Assembly (NCBI GenBank): GCA_031278315.1
Contig: JAITKS010000152.1
Coordinates: 1-6,451 of the forward strand
Direction: 5' to 3'
Length of the DNA stretch: 6,451 nucleotides
DNA from: Planctomycetaceae bacterium
GTDB taxonomy: Bacteria > Planctomycetota > Planctomycetia > Pirellulales > Thermoguttaceae
Below are positions 1 to 6,266 of the stretch, in pieces. Within the stretch, counting starts at the first letter, position 1. Each line of letters begins with the position of its first letter. A model generated the notes under the pieces. The model was not told the DNA's origin. It worked only from the letters and a program-made list of their open reading frames with translations, and made no database searches. The translations under genes and the position numbers were made by a program.

Positions 1-50
1 GACGAGATGTGCATAACCCTAGGTTAAGCGCAGCGCAAAAAATGCCCAAC

Positions 51-127
51 ATAACAAAGCCCCGCACGGGGCGAGATTATCAACCACAGCAATCACATCT
101 CGCCCTTGCAGGGCTTTGGTGTGTTAT
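51..127. repeat. Long imperfect inverted repeat with nested hairpins
   Basis: ATAAC plus AAAGCCC (51-62) can pair with GGGCTTT plus GTTAT (111-117 and 123-127), leaving a 5-nt bulge. Nested inside are three stems that cannot all form at once: GCCCC-GCAC-GGGGC (59-72), a perfect 9-bp pairing of 69-77 with 97-105, and GCCC-TTGCA-GGGC (102-114). Competing stems of this kind fit a mobile palindromic repeat unit. There is no U-tract directly after a stem on the + strand, so a classical terminator is not supported. Confidence 0.65.
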
Positions 128-135
128 ATTTTTTC

Positions 136-154
136 CGTAGGGCGTTGCCCTACG
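136..154. repeat. Perfect hairpin, 8-bp stem
   Basis: CGTAGGGC and GCCCTACG are separated by the loop GTT, giving a perfect 8-bp stem. The bases just upstream (128-134) are an A/T-rich run ending in T, so on the minus strand the stem would be followed by an A-rich tract, not a U tract. This makes it more likely a REP-type unit than a + strand terminator. Confidence 0.7.
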
Positions 155-164
155 CTAATGCTGA

Positions 165-181
165 TTGCCCTTTCAGGGCAA
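165..181. repeat. Perfect hairpin, 6-bp stem
   Basis: TTGCCC and GGGCAA flank the 5-nt loop TTTCA. It closes the palindrome cluster. The core GCCC-TTNCA-GGGC closely resembles the hairpin at 102-114 (loop TTGCA), so the two are probably copies of one repeat family. Confidence 0.7.
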
Positions 182-279
182 GTTTAGTTTAAAACGAATA
201 CCGAAATTTAAAGTGTAAAAAGTATATTATTTGTTATGCCTAATTTTATTTTTAGGTAATTTGTACTTTTAATAGCCGG

Positions 280-307
280 TTTACAGTTTCTGTTTGCTTA
301 TTATAAT
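280..307 (+). promoter_or_regulatory. Predicted sigma70-type promoter for the 420-1084 gene pair
   Basis: TTTACA (280-285, 5 of 6 matches to the -35 consensus) and a perfect TATAAT (302-307) are separated by 16 bp. Transcription would start near 314, giving a leader of about 105 nt before the lipoprotein ATG. The -10 box lies in the spacer of an inverted repeat, CTGTTTGC (290-297) and GTAAACAG (309-316), which could be an operator. AT-rich DNA produces chance matches, but this is the best-spaced promoter in the window. Confidence 0.5.
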
Positions 308-419
308 AGTAAACAGATTTTTATACATTGAATCACTAAACCGCTCTATTCTAAAAAAGATACAATATTTTCGTACGGTAATAAAACATTAATCTACTAT
401 TAGATGAAAATTTAAAAAC

Positions 420-647
420 ATGAAAAAATTTAACACAATTAAATGGTTTTCTTTGGGAATAATTTTGACAATGTCAATTTTAGTTTCAACCGGCTGTACT
501 GTTAATCATCATGGAATGACATTGCCTAACGGCAGTTACCTCAAAGATTCAGTTGAATATTATCCGCATGGTCCGCGTTATCAGTTTTCCAACGAGGCTG
601 CACACTTACAAGAAACGCAGACCACACAAGAAAATATAAAAAGATAA
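420..647 (+). CDS. Small planctomycete-type lipoprotein
   Basis: This is a 75-residue predicted lipoprotein of unknown function. The N-terminus is a type II signal peptide: a basic, polar start (MKK and K8), a hydrophobic stretch at about residues 10-22, and a lipobox-like VSTGC that would make Cys26 the lipidated residue. The mature protein is only about 50 residues. It carries GMTLPNGSYLKD (32-43), then EYYPHGPRYQFSNE (46-59), and a polar Gln/Thr-rich end. The GMTLP...P.GP.....NE pattern matches a family of tiny lipoproteins I recall from Pirellulales. No Shine-Dalgarno is visible; the ATG is chosen because it gives a complete signal peptide. The stop codon TAA shares one base with the next gene's ATG (TAATG), so the two are probably translationally coupled. 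An envelope location is inferred and the biochemical role is unknown. Confidence 0.85.
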   Translation: MKKFNTIKWFSLGIILTMSILVSTGCTVNHHGMTLPNGSYLKDSVEYYPHGPRYQFSNEAAHLQETQTTQENIKR

Positions 648-1084
648 TGACGGATTTTACACCATTTGTACAACTATGGTTCAATACAATTCTAATTTGG
701 ATTGGATTCGGAACCGTCGCCGGACTTATGGCTCAGGCTCTACTGCCAAAGGGTAAACCAAATGGACTTTACGGAATACTCGTTATCGGAATCTGCGGAA
801 GCTGTATAGGAATATTTATCATCGACACAACCTCAAAATACATTAAAATTGATGAGTTTTCAAATATCAATCCTATTAGTCCGCTTGGATTATTTGCAGC
901 GATTATTGTTTCTTTGATGATATTGTTGATTTATCGATTGACATTAATAATTGTGTCTTTGTGTACAAAAGAAAGTACAAATAATTCCCAACATAAAACA
1001 CAATCAATTAATCAATCGCAATCATCTTTACCGGCTCAACAACCTGCCGCTGCCCAGACATCAATAACTCCGCCTAAAGTGTGA
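647..1084 (+). CDS. GlsB/YeaQ/YmgE-like small membrane protein with polar tail
   Basis: This is a 145-residue integral membrane protein. Three hydrophobic segments lie at about residues 10-31, 40-60 and 80-106. The arrangement resembles the GlsB/YeaQ/YmgE ('transglycosylase-associated', PF04226) family: GFGTVAGLMAQALLPKGKPNGL with its small residues and the loop P-K-G-K, a Gly-rich second helix (GIxGSCIGIF), and a third helix ending IYRL. That name is historical and no transglycosylase activity is implied; members are linked to stress in some bacteria. Family members are usually about 80-100 residues. This one adds a soluble tail (107-145) rich in Gln, Ser, Asn, Pro and Ala. The start overlaps the preceding lipoprotein stop by one base and has no Shine-Dalgarno of its own, which fits coupled translation from the 280-307 promoter. 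The family call is moderately confident; the function is unknown. Confidence 0.75.
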   Translation: MTDFTPFVQLWFNTILIWIGFGTVAGLMAQALLPKGKPNGLYGILVIGICGSCIGIFIIDTTSKYIKIDEFSNINPISPLGLFAAIIVSLMILLIYRLTLIIVSLCTKESTNNSQHKTQSINQSQSSLPAQQPAAAQTSITPPKV

Positions 1085-1177
1085 TTTTTCTATCAACGGG
1101 TCTTATTTTATTCACGAAAACGAAAAAAAATTTTTACAGCGCAGTTACAAAATAAATTAATTATAAATTTACAAAAC

Positions 1178-1182
1178 AGGAG
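1178..1182 (+). promoter_or_regulatory. Shine-Dalgarno of metG
   Basis: AGGAG ends 7 nt before the metG ATG at 1190 and settles that start. It is the only strong Shine-Dalgarno in front of any gene here; the other five starts lack a recognisable one. This fits the weak use of the signal in planctomycetes and suggests efficient translation of the housekeeping gene. Confidence 0.85.
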
Positions 1183-1189
1183 CTAAAAA

Positions 1190-3247
1190 ATGATTCGCAA
1201 AATATTAGTTACTAGCGGATTGCCTTATGCAAATGGTCATATTCATATTGGTCATTTGGTTGAGTATATTCAGACAGATATTTGGGTTCGATTTCAAAAA
1301 TTAATTGGAAACGACGTAACTTTTATTTGCGGCGACGATACTCACGGTACAACAATGATGCTGCGGGCCCGCTCTGAAAAACGCACCGAAGTAGAAATTA
1401 TTACAGAAATGCACGATGCACATCTGAAAGATTTTAACGGATTCGGGATTGAATTCGATTTCTACGGTACTACTCACAGTGAAGAGAATTATCAGATTTG
1501 CACCGAAATTTGGAACGCACTCAAACATAACGGACTAATCGAAGAGCATGAAATCGAACAACTTTATGACACGTCGGCAGAAACTTTTTTAGCTGACCGT
1601 TTTGTCAAAGGAACTTGTCCTGTATGCGGTAAAAAAGAACAGTTCGGCGACAATTGCGAATGCGGCGCACATTACGAACCAACAGATTTAATAGACGCCG
1701 TTAGTACAATCACTGGAACAAAACCAATATTGAAAAAATCAAAACATCTCTTTGTAAAAATTGAGAATGAACATAAATTTCTCGACCAATGGGTTAATTC
1801 AGGCGCATTACAACCGGAAATTGCTAATTATCTAAAAGGACAATTTTTGAATAGTGAGTTACGTTCTTGGGATGTATCCCGTCCGGCACCGTATTTCGGT
1901 TTTGAAATACCGGATTCTCCCAATAATTATTGGTATGTTTGGTTCGATGCACCGGCAGGATATATCGGTTCGACTTTACAATGGTGCAAGGCAACCGGAC
2001 ATGATTTCAACAAACTTTGGCACAATAATGCAACGGAAATACATCATTTTATCGGCAAAGATATAACGTATTTTCACACTTTATTCTGGCCAACGATGTT
2101 AAAAGTATCAGGATTTACATTACCGAAAAAGGTTCATGTTCACGGATTTTTAACAGTCAACGGCGAAAAGATGGCAAAACGCCGAGGGACTTTTATTTTG
2201 GCAACTACTTATTTGAAATATCTCCATCCTGATTACTTGAGATATTTTTATGCGTCGAAAATTTCGGGGCGAGTCGATGATTTAGATTTGAATTTCGATG
2301 ATCTTGAAGGACGTGTTAATGCGGATCTAGTTGGGAATTTAGTTAATCTTGCGTCTCGAACAGCTAAATTTATGCAAGGGATTAGTTTATCGCCGAGTTA
2401 TCCTGACGACGGCGGACTTTTTAAACGCGCCGCAGATGTAAGTAACGAAATCGCCGAAGCGTACGAAATTGGCGATTACAGTAAAGTAATTCGCATTGTA
2501 ATGGAATGCGGAAACAGAGCAAATAAATTTATCGAGGATAAAACGCCATGGGCAATTAGCACAGATAAAAATAAAACAAGTGAGTTACAAGATATTTGTA
2601 CTATCGGATTGAATTTATTCAGACAAATGGCAATTTATCTTTTGCCGATATTGCCTAACTTAAAAAATAGTGTAGAGGAATTATTCAACTCGAAAATTAC
2701 TAACTGGAACGACGCAACTAAACCTGTAACAGGAATAATGATTAGTCCGTATAAACATTTGATAAAGCGGGTTGACCGCAAAGCAATTGAGCGAATTATA
2801 GAAGAAAGTAAACAGACAGAATTTGTTGAAAAGCCGGCAGAAACAAATGCCGAATCGAATAACGCTGTTGATACAGTAGATTCAGACGAAATACTAAAAG
2901 CTGAACCTTTGTTAAGTGAAAAAATTTCAATTGATGATTTCACAAAAATAGATTTAAGAGTAGCAAGAGTTGTAGAAGCAGAAAATGTCGAGGGAGCGAA
3001 AAAGTTACTAAGATTAAAATTATCGTTTGGAGGCAGCGAAAGCAGACAAGTTTTTGCTGGTATTAAATCAGCGTACAAACCGGATGAACTTATAGGACGA
3101 TTAGTTATTTGTGTTGCCAATTTACAACCGCGGCAAATGAAATTCGGATTAAGCGAGGGAATGGTTGTTGCAGCAGGATTAGGCGGTGAAGAAATATTTC
3201 TAATCAAACCAGACAACGGAGCAAAACCCGGAATGAGATTACACTAA
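1190..3247 (+). CDS. metG: Methionyl-tRNA synthetase
   Basis: A cytoplasmic class I aminoacyl-tRNA synthetase that charges tRNA-Met, including the initiator, with methionine using ATP. At 685 residues it is full length (E. coli enzyme 677). The catalytic Rossmann domain has PYANGHIHIGH (12-22, HIGH motif H19-H22), GDDTHGT (48-54), WDVSRPAPYFGFEIP (227-241), YVWFDAPAGY (249-258) and H296 in YFHTLFWP. The inserted zinc-knuckle region has Cys143, 146, 156 and 158. The KMSKS loop reads KMAKR (327-331). The helical anticodon-binding domain follows, with NLASR (386-390) and the anticodon-stacking Trp equivalent at 454. A charged linker (about 538-575) leads to a C-terminal EMAPII/Trbp111-like OB-fold (about 577-685; DFTKIDLRVARV, QVFAGI, KFGLSEGM), which helps bind tRNA and usually dimerises. 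Oddities: the last two zinc ligands are C-x-C where E. coli has C-x2-C, and both Ser of KMSKS are replaced. The gene lies 105 bp after its neighbour and may have its own promoter. Confidence 0.97.
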   Translation: MIRKILVTSGLPYANGHIHIGHLVEYIQTDIWVRFQKLIGNDVTFICGDDTHGTTMMLRARSEKRTEVEIITEMHDAHLKDFNGFGIEFDFYGTTHSEENYQICTEIWNALKHNGLIEEHEIEQLYDTSAETFLADRFVKGTCPVCGKKEQFGDNCECGAHYEPTDLIDAVSTITGTKPILKKSKHLFVKIENEHKFLDQWVNSGALQPEIANYLKGQFLNSELRSWDVSRPAPYFGFEIPDSPNNYWYVWFDAPAGYIGSTLQWCKATGHDFNKLWHNNATEIHHFIGKDITYFHTLFWPTMLKVSGFTLPKKVHVHGFLTVNGEKMAKRRGTFILATTYLKYLHPDYLRYFYASKISGRVDDLDLNFDDLEGRVNADLVGNLVNLASRTAKFMQGISLSPSYPDDGGLFKRAADVSNEIAEAYEIGDYSKVIRIVMECGNRANKFIEDKTPWAISTDKNKTSELQDICTIGLNLFRQMAIYLLPILPNLKNSVEELFNSKITNWNDATKPVTGIMISPYKHLIKRVDRKAIERIIEESKQTEFVEKPAETNAESNNAVDTVDSDEILKAEPLLSEKISIDDFTKIDLRVARVVEAENVEGAKKLLRLKLSFGGSESRQVFAGIKSAYKPDELIGRLVICVANLQPRQMKFGLSEGMVVAAGLGGEEIFLIKPDNGAKPGMRLH

Positions 3248-3291
3248 AAGAAATCATAAACTATTCGGCAGAATATTTCATTGGAATTTTT

Positions 3292-3322
3292 TTGAACATT
3301 ATGTAATTTTTTAATATATAAT
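3292..3322 (+). promoter_or_regulatory. Possible promoter for the CPBP gene
   Basis: TTGAAC (3292-3297) lies 17 bp before TATATA (3315-3320) and 19 bp before an overlapping perfect TATAAT (3317-3322). Transcription would begin near 3328, about 57 nt before the ATG at 3386. The surrounding DNA is very AT-rich, so this is a plausible but weak prediction. Confidence 0.35.
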
Positions 3323-3330
3323 TTTGTATT

Positions 3331-3343
3331 ATATCAGTGGAAT
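3331..3343 (+). repeat. Copy of intergenic motif ATATCAGYGGAAT
   Basis: ATATCAGTGGAAT lies 84 nt after the metG stop. Two near-identical copies lie after other genes at 4234-4249 and 6267-6280, all in the same orientation. It may be a fragment of a dispersed intergenic repeat; no function can be assigned. Confidence 0.45.
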
Positions 3344-3385
3344 TTCTTAAAGGTTTCGAGGTTTCAAGTTCATTTTTCACCAATT

Positions 3386-4222
3386 ATGATAAATAGAGAT
3401 ATAAACACAAAACGATTAAGAATCAGCGATGTTTTGTTACTTATTTTATTACATTCGGTTCTTACTATATTGTTTTTTTTTACTTCAACTTTTATTGCCG
3501 ATAATGTGTTAAATAATACATCAGCATCTGTAACTGTAACATTAAATTCTGAACGGGACCAATCTTATAAGCAGCATCCGATCACGCAACTTATTTCCAA
3601 TGATAAGAATATCCTGACACTTTTGATAGTATTTATCTGTGTAGTTATTGCGGCACCTTTGATTGAAGAATTTCTATATAGAGGTATTTTAACTGGTTGG
3701 CTTGCTGATTCTACGACTATATATTTACCTCAATTGGGATTCAGCAATAAAATGACAAAAATTATTAGTGTTATTTTATCGCTTGGTTTTCCTTCTTTAT
3801 ATTTTGCTTGTCTTCATTTTACCAGTACCTCTGAACGTTCAAACGAATTACTTTTTATTTCAATTTGTGCGGTAACGCTGTCTAATTTGATTTCTTTTGT
3901 ACTTGGTGTATTTTATTTGACAAAAATACGAAATTTCACATTAGAACAAATCGGGTTTCAAATAAATAGATTGCGATTTGATATTTTACTTTCATTGGCA
4001 GCTGCTGTATTGATAATTCCGCCGATATTAATTCTGACAGGTATTCTTCGTTCTATATTTCCAACCTTTGTTATTGATCCTTTACCTTTATTTTTTTTCG
4101 CGATTGTATTAGGCGGAATTTTTCTGAAGACTAGAAGATTACTGCCTTGTATTTTCATACATGCGATACTAAACAGTACCAGCTTTATCATTCTAATTTT
4201 AGCAGCAGACGGCAAAAATTAG
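3386..4222 (+). CDS. CPBP-family intramembrane metal-independent/glutamic protease homologue
   Basis: A 278-residue multi-spanning membrane protein with all three CPBP (CAAX protease and bacteriocin-processing, PF02517/Rce1-like) motifs: EExxxR as E94-E95 and R99 in APLIEEFLYRGIL; FxxxH as F140 and H144; and HAxxN as H259, A260 and N263 in FIHAILNSTS. These residues form the active site within the membrane in Rce1-type proteases, so it is probably active, cleaving unknown membrane-associated substrates. Hydrophobic segments lie near residues 15-38, 76-93, 127-143, 156-178, 198-221, 232-246 and 254-273; residues 40-70 are polar and likely exposed. Motifs 2 and 3 are 115 residues apart, longer than usual, and the interval contains IGFQINRLRFDILL followed by PPILIL, which resembles a segment I would expect ahead of motif 1. 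There is no Shine-Dalgarno; the ATG is chosen as the first that precedes the first membrane helix. It stands alone between two intergenic gaps. Confidence 0.85.
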   Translation: MINRDINTKRLRISDVLLLILLHSVLTILFFFTSTFIADNVLNNTSASVTVTLNSERDQSYKQHPITQLISNDKNILTLLIVFICVVIAAPLIEEFLYRGILTGWLADSTTIYLPQLGFSNKMTKIISVILSLGFPSLYFACLHFTSTSERSNELLFISICAVTLSNLISFVLGVFYLTKIRNFTLEQIGFQINRLRFDILLSLAAAVLIIPPILILTGILRSIFPTFVIDPLPLFFFAIVLGGIFLKTRRLLPCIFIHAILNSTSFIILILAADGKN

Positions 4223-4233
4223 ACCTTTGATAA

Positions 4234-4249
4234 ATATCTCAGCGGAATA
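4234..4249 (+). repeat. Copy of intergenic motif ATATCAGYGGAAT
   Basis: ATATCTCAGCGGAATA begins 12 nt after the CPBP stop. It differs from the 6267-6280 copy only by an inserted TC. Its place just after a stop codon is shared with that copy. Confidence 0.5.
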
Positions 4250-4256
4250 ATTTATG

Positions 4257-4307
4257 TCGTGTTTTTCGTATGTTTCGTGTGATGCTGTGTTTTTTTTTCG
4301 TGTTGGA
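4257..4307. repeat. Degenerate TCGTGTNTT tandem units
   Basis: Three 9-bp units follow directly on one another (TCGTGTTTT at 4257, TCGTATGTT at 4266, TCGTGTGAT at 4275), and a fourth (TCGTGTTGG) lies at 4299 after a T-rich run. I recall similar TTTCGTGT strings between genes of gut bacteria. No function can be assigned. Confidence 0.55.
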
Positions 4308-4322
4308 AAAAATAAATGTGAA

Positions 4323-4352
4323 CTAACTAACTACTAACTGCTAACTGCTAAC
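4323..4352. repeat. 7-bp minisatellite, CTAACTR units
   Basis: From 4327 the phase is CTAACTA, CTAACTG, CTAACTG, CTAAC; a partial CTAA precedes it. On the opposite strand the unit is GTTAGYA, the same 7-bp GTTAGNN family as the GGTTAGT array at 6308-6342. The two arrays are therefore inverted relative to each other and bracket the 4482 and 5071 genes. Confidence 0.7.
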
Positions 4353-4481
4353 AATTGCGGTTTTATTTCTTGACGTATTTTTTAAGGTTGGTTTGAAATT
4401 GATATGTTAGGAAAAGTCTATATTACGAAAAATCTTGAAATTGCTCTTGATCTTTTATTTTGAAATTATTATTCTCCGTCA

Positions 4482-4952
4482 ATGGAAGTTCCAAAGGCGT
4501 CGCGGTATTGTTGTGTTAGCGGGCGTGAATTATTGCTCGGCGAATCATTCTTTTCGATTCTACTCGAAGAGAATAATGTTTACTTACGCCGCGATTTCGC
4601 TGCCGAAAATTGGAACGGTCCGCCGGAAAAATTCATTGCTTGGTGGAAAACTATCGTACAAAATTCAAACGATAAAAAAATTAAACTCGCACCTAATGAT
4701 GTCTTGCTCAACTTGTTTAGTCAAATACGGACAAATTCAAGTCAAGAAGATTTATTGTACGTTTTATCTCTACTGCTGATAAGACGACGTCTATTCAGAT
4801 ACGACCGCGAAGAACAAAATGAATACGGACAAAAAAAAATGTTCGTGTACTCAATAAAAGAAAACAACTCATTCGAAATCCCCGTAGCAATGCCGGACTT
4901 GCACAGATTAGAAAAAATTCAAAATCAACTCGCAGAAATGCTTTATGATTGA
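4482..4952 (+). CDS. Conserved-looking planctomycete protein of unknown function
   Basis: A 156-residue protein, probably cytoplasmic: there is no signal peptide or membrane segment. The N-terminus has RYCCVSGREL (8-17) then GESFFSILLEE, a pattern resembling half of a treble-clef zinc site, but no second Cys pair exists, so metal binding is unsupported. Next come WNGPPE (44-49), AWWK (53-56), LAPNDVLLNLF (69-79), a helix LLYVLSLLLIRRRLFR (91-106) with an RRR cluster, and a charged C-terminus ending in a likely amphipathic helix (138-155). I recall similar proteins in many planctomycetes, always uncharacterised. The start is firm because an in-frame TGA at 4461 leaves this as the only upstream ATG. 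No Shine-Dalgarno is seen. It precedes the lipoprotein gene by 118 nt on the same strand, so cotranscription is possible. Confidence 0.75.
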   Translation: MEVPKASRYCCVSGRELLLGESFFSILLEENNVYLRRDFAAENWNGPPEKFIAWWKTIVQNSNDKKIKLAPNDVLLNLFSQIRTNSSQEDLLYVLSLLLIRRRLFRYDREEQNEYGQKKMFVYSIKENNSFEIPVAMPDLHRLEKIQNQLAEMLYD

Positions 4953-5070
4953 TATTAATTTCAATTAAATTAAATTTCTGTTGCAAAAATATTCCAATAT
5001 ACACATCACACTATGAATTTCGACGACACTTTATTAACCGTTTAGAAATTACCGTGAATAATAACGAAAA

Positions 5071-6258
5071 ATGAAATATATTCAATTTAATTTGTCATTT
5101 GCTTTTATACATCAGCGTCAACGAATTTTAAAATATGTTTGCTGCACATTATTGCTGACACTAGTTTTTTTAACTTTTTCCGGTTGCCAAACATTGCGCG
5201 GATTGTTTGATCGTACTGATCCTAAGCCGACAGCACATCCCGTTTCTGCCAAACCGACATTAAACGAATTAATTGATCCGATTAATCGTAATAGCATGAT
5301 GATTCGTAATATTTCGGCAGATAATGTCTCTTTGACATTTCCCGACGTACCGACACCACTCAATGTTCGTCTGAATTGTGAACGTCCCAAACGAATACGA
5401 ATTATCGGCGGAACGTCAATTACCGGACGCGAAATCGACTTCGGAAGTAACGACGAATTATTTTGGATCGGAATCAAACGGGAACGAAATTTATATTTCT
5501 GCCGTCATTCACAATTTCCAACTTGTCCAGTACGAAACGCTCTGCCGATTGAACCGGACTGGCTCATCGAAGCATTAGGAATAATTGAATTTAAAAATAA
5601 CGAACAACACGAAGGACCTTATCCTTCAGGCGACGGTAATTGGATAATTATAACAAGACGTTCAACTCCAACCGGACAATTCGTCAAAAAAACAACTATT
5701 GAATCGAAAACTGGTTTAGTCTCAAAACAAGAAATGTTTTCGCCTCAAAACGATCTAATTACCGCAGCAGTTTCAAGTGATCACAGATTTGATGTACAAA
5801 ACGGAATCACATACGCAAGAAAAATCGAAATTTTCTATGCAAGTTCAGCAGGCAAAATCATAATTAATCTTGGTTCGCCGCAATTCAATCAGACAACAAA
5901 CTCGTACAGCAGTCTTTACACAATGCCGCCTAGTGAAGGACGAAATATTATTGATATTTGCAGCGAAGAATTTCTACGCAGTCAAAATATCAATATAAAT
6001 ACAGCACCCAATGCAGCACCTTTAAACAATTCAATTGTTCCATCGAATAATATCAACAATTCATCTTCGATGTCCGTTCCGGCGGCGAATTCAAATGTTC
6101 CAAATGTTCATCTTTCAACTCAGCCGGCTGTATTGATTCCATCAACTTTGTCAAAAAATACAATTCATAACAGTATTCAGCAAAACAACAATATACCGAC
6201 TTATCGTTACAATAATTCTATAACTTCGCAGGGAACATATCATACAGAAATTAAATAA
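5071..6258 (+). CDS. Large lipoprotein with LolA-like core and Asn-rich tail
   Basis: A 395-residue predicted lipoprotein. The signal peptide is long: a positively charged stretch (HQRQRILK, 14-21), a hydrophobic core at about 22-37, and a lipobox FSGC with Cys39 as the lipidated residue. A short linker (40-63) leads to a globular part (about 64-300) with DNVSLTF, LNVRLNCERPKRIRI (97-111), DFGSNDELFWIGIKR (123-137), YFCRHSQFP (142-150), IEPDWLIEALG (160-170) and HEGPYPSGDGNW (180-191). The helix-then-antiparallel-strand pattern, with a 'klRI...G.eiDFGSNDELFW' step, resembles the LolA/LolB lipoprotein-carrier fold; I recall planctomycete lipoproteins of this type. Residues 305-395 are low-complexity, rich in Asn, Ser, Pro and Ile, and probably disordered. 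Role in lipid or lipoprotein handling is inferred from fold only. No Shine-Dalgarno; the ATG is the one giving a complete signal peptide. Confidence 0.8.
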   Translation: MKYIQFNLSFAFIHQRQRILKYVCCTLLLTLVFLTFSGCQTLRGLFDRTDPKPTAHPVSAKPTLNELIDPINRNSMMIRNISADNVSLTFPDVPTPLNVRLNCERPKRIRIIGGTSITGREIDFGSNDELFWIGIKRERNLYFCRHSQFPTCPVRNALPIEPDWLIEALGIIEFKNNEQHEGPYPSGDGNWIIITRRSTPTGQFVKKTTIESKTGLVSKQEMFSPQNDLITAAVSSDHRFDVQNGITYARKIEIFYASSAGKIIINLGSPQFNQTTNSYSSLYTMPPSEGRNIIDICSEEFLRSQNININTAPNAAPLNNSIVPSNNINNSSSMSVPAANSNVPNVHLSTQPAVLIPSTLSKNTIHNSIQQNNNIPTYRYNNSITSQGTYHTEIK

Positions 6259-6266
6259 CTCATAAT

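Larger units (their letters stand above)
1..181. repeat. Cluster of REP-like intergenic palindromes
   Basis: This stretch has no supportable ORF and is much richer in GC-rich palindromes than the AT-rich DNA after it. It holds at least four stem-forming units: GCCCC/GGGGC at 59-72, GGGCGAGAT (69-77) with ATCTCGCCC (97-105), CGTAGGGC/GCCCTACG at 136-154, and TTGCCC/GGGCAA at 165-181. GAGATGTG at 4-11 is also the exact reverse complement of 94-101. Clusters like this are, from memory, frequent between genes in planctomycete and other gut-bacterial genomes; I know of no proven function. The left boundary probably lies outside the window. Confidence 0.75.
4223..4481. other. Gene-free intergenic gap containing short tandem repeats
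   Basis: No supportable gene is present. From left to right it holds the motif copy at 4234-4249, degenerate 9-bp TCGTGTNTT-like units at 4257-4307, and 7-bp CTAACTG-like units at 4323-4352. The remaining AT-rich DNA includes TTGACG (4370-4375) and TATATT (4419-4424), but these are not spaced to make a convincing promoter. An ORF that begins at 4435 overlaps the 4482 gene in another frame and looks like a shadow. Confidence 0.6.

Noticed and set aside
1..181. CRISPR array
   Set aside because: The palindromes differ in sequence and spacing; there is no repeated direct unit separated by unique spacers, and no cas gene.
1133..1167. Promoter directly before metG (TTTACA and TATAAA)
   Set aside because: The spacing is 23 bp, too long for a sigma70 promoter, and the better-spaced alternatives have poor -10 matches.
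2635..3216. Minus-strand 193-codon ORF antisense to the end of metG
   Set aside because: It lies wholly inside the well-supported metG frame, and its translation shows no recognisable domain, so it is a shadow.
3263..3293. Rho-independent terminator after metG
   Set aside because: Only a 4-bp stem (ATTC/GAAT) is present, and the T run is about 13 nt beyond it, too weak to call.
4435..4779. Plus-strand 114-codon ORF overlapping the 4482 gene
   Set aside because: It is in another frame of the 4482 gene; its translation is irregular, with no family-like motifs, whereas the 4482 frame has patterned ones.
5013..5045. Ten-codon ORF (MNFDDTLLTV) before the large lipoprotein
   Set aside because: It has no ribosome binding site, and its length and composition are expected by chance in AT-rich DNA; no attenuator structure follows it.
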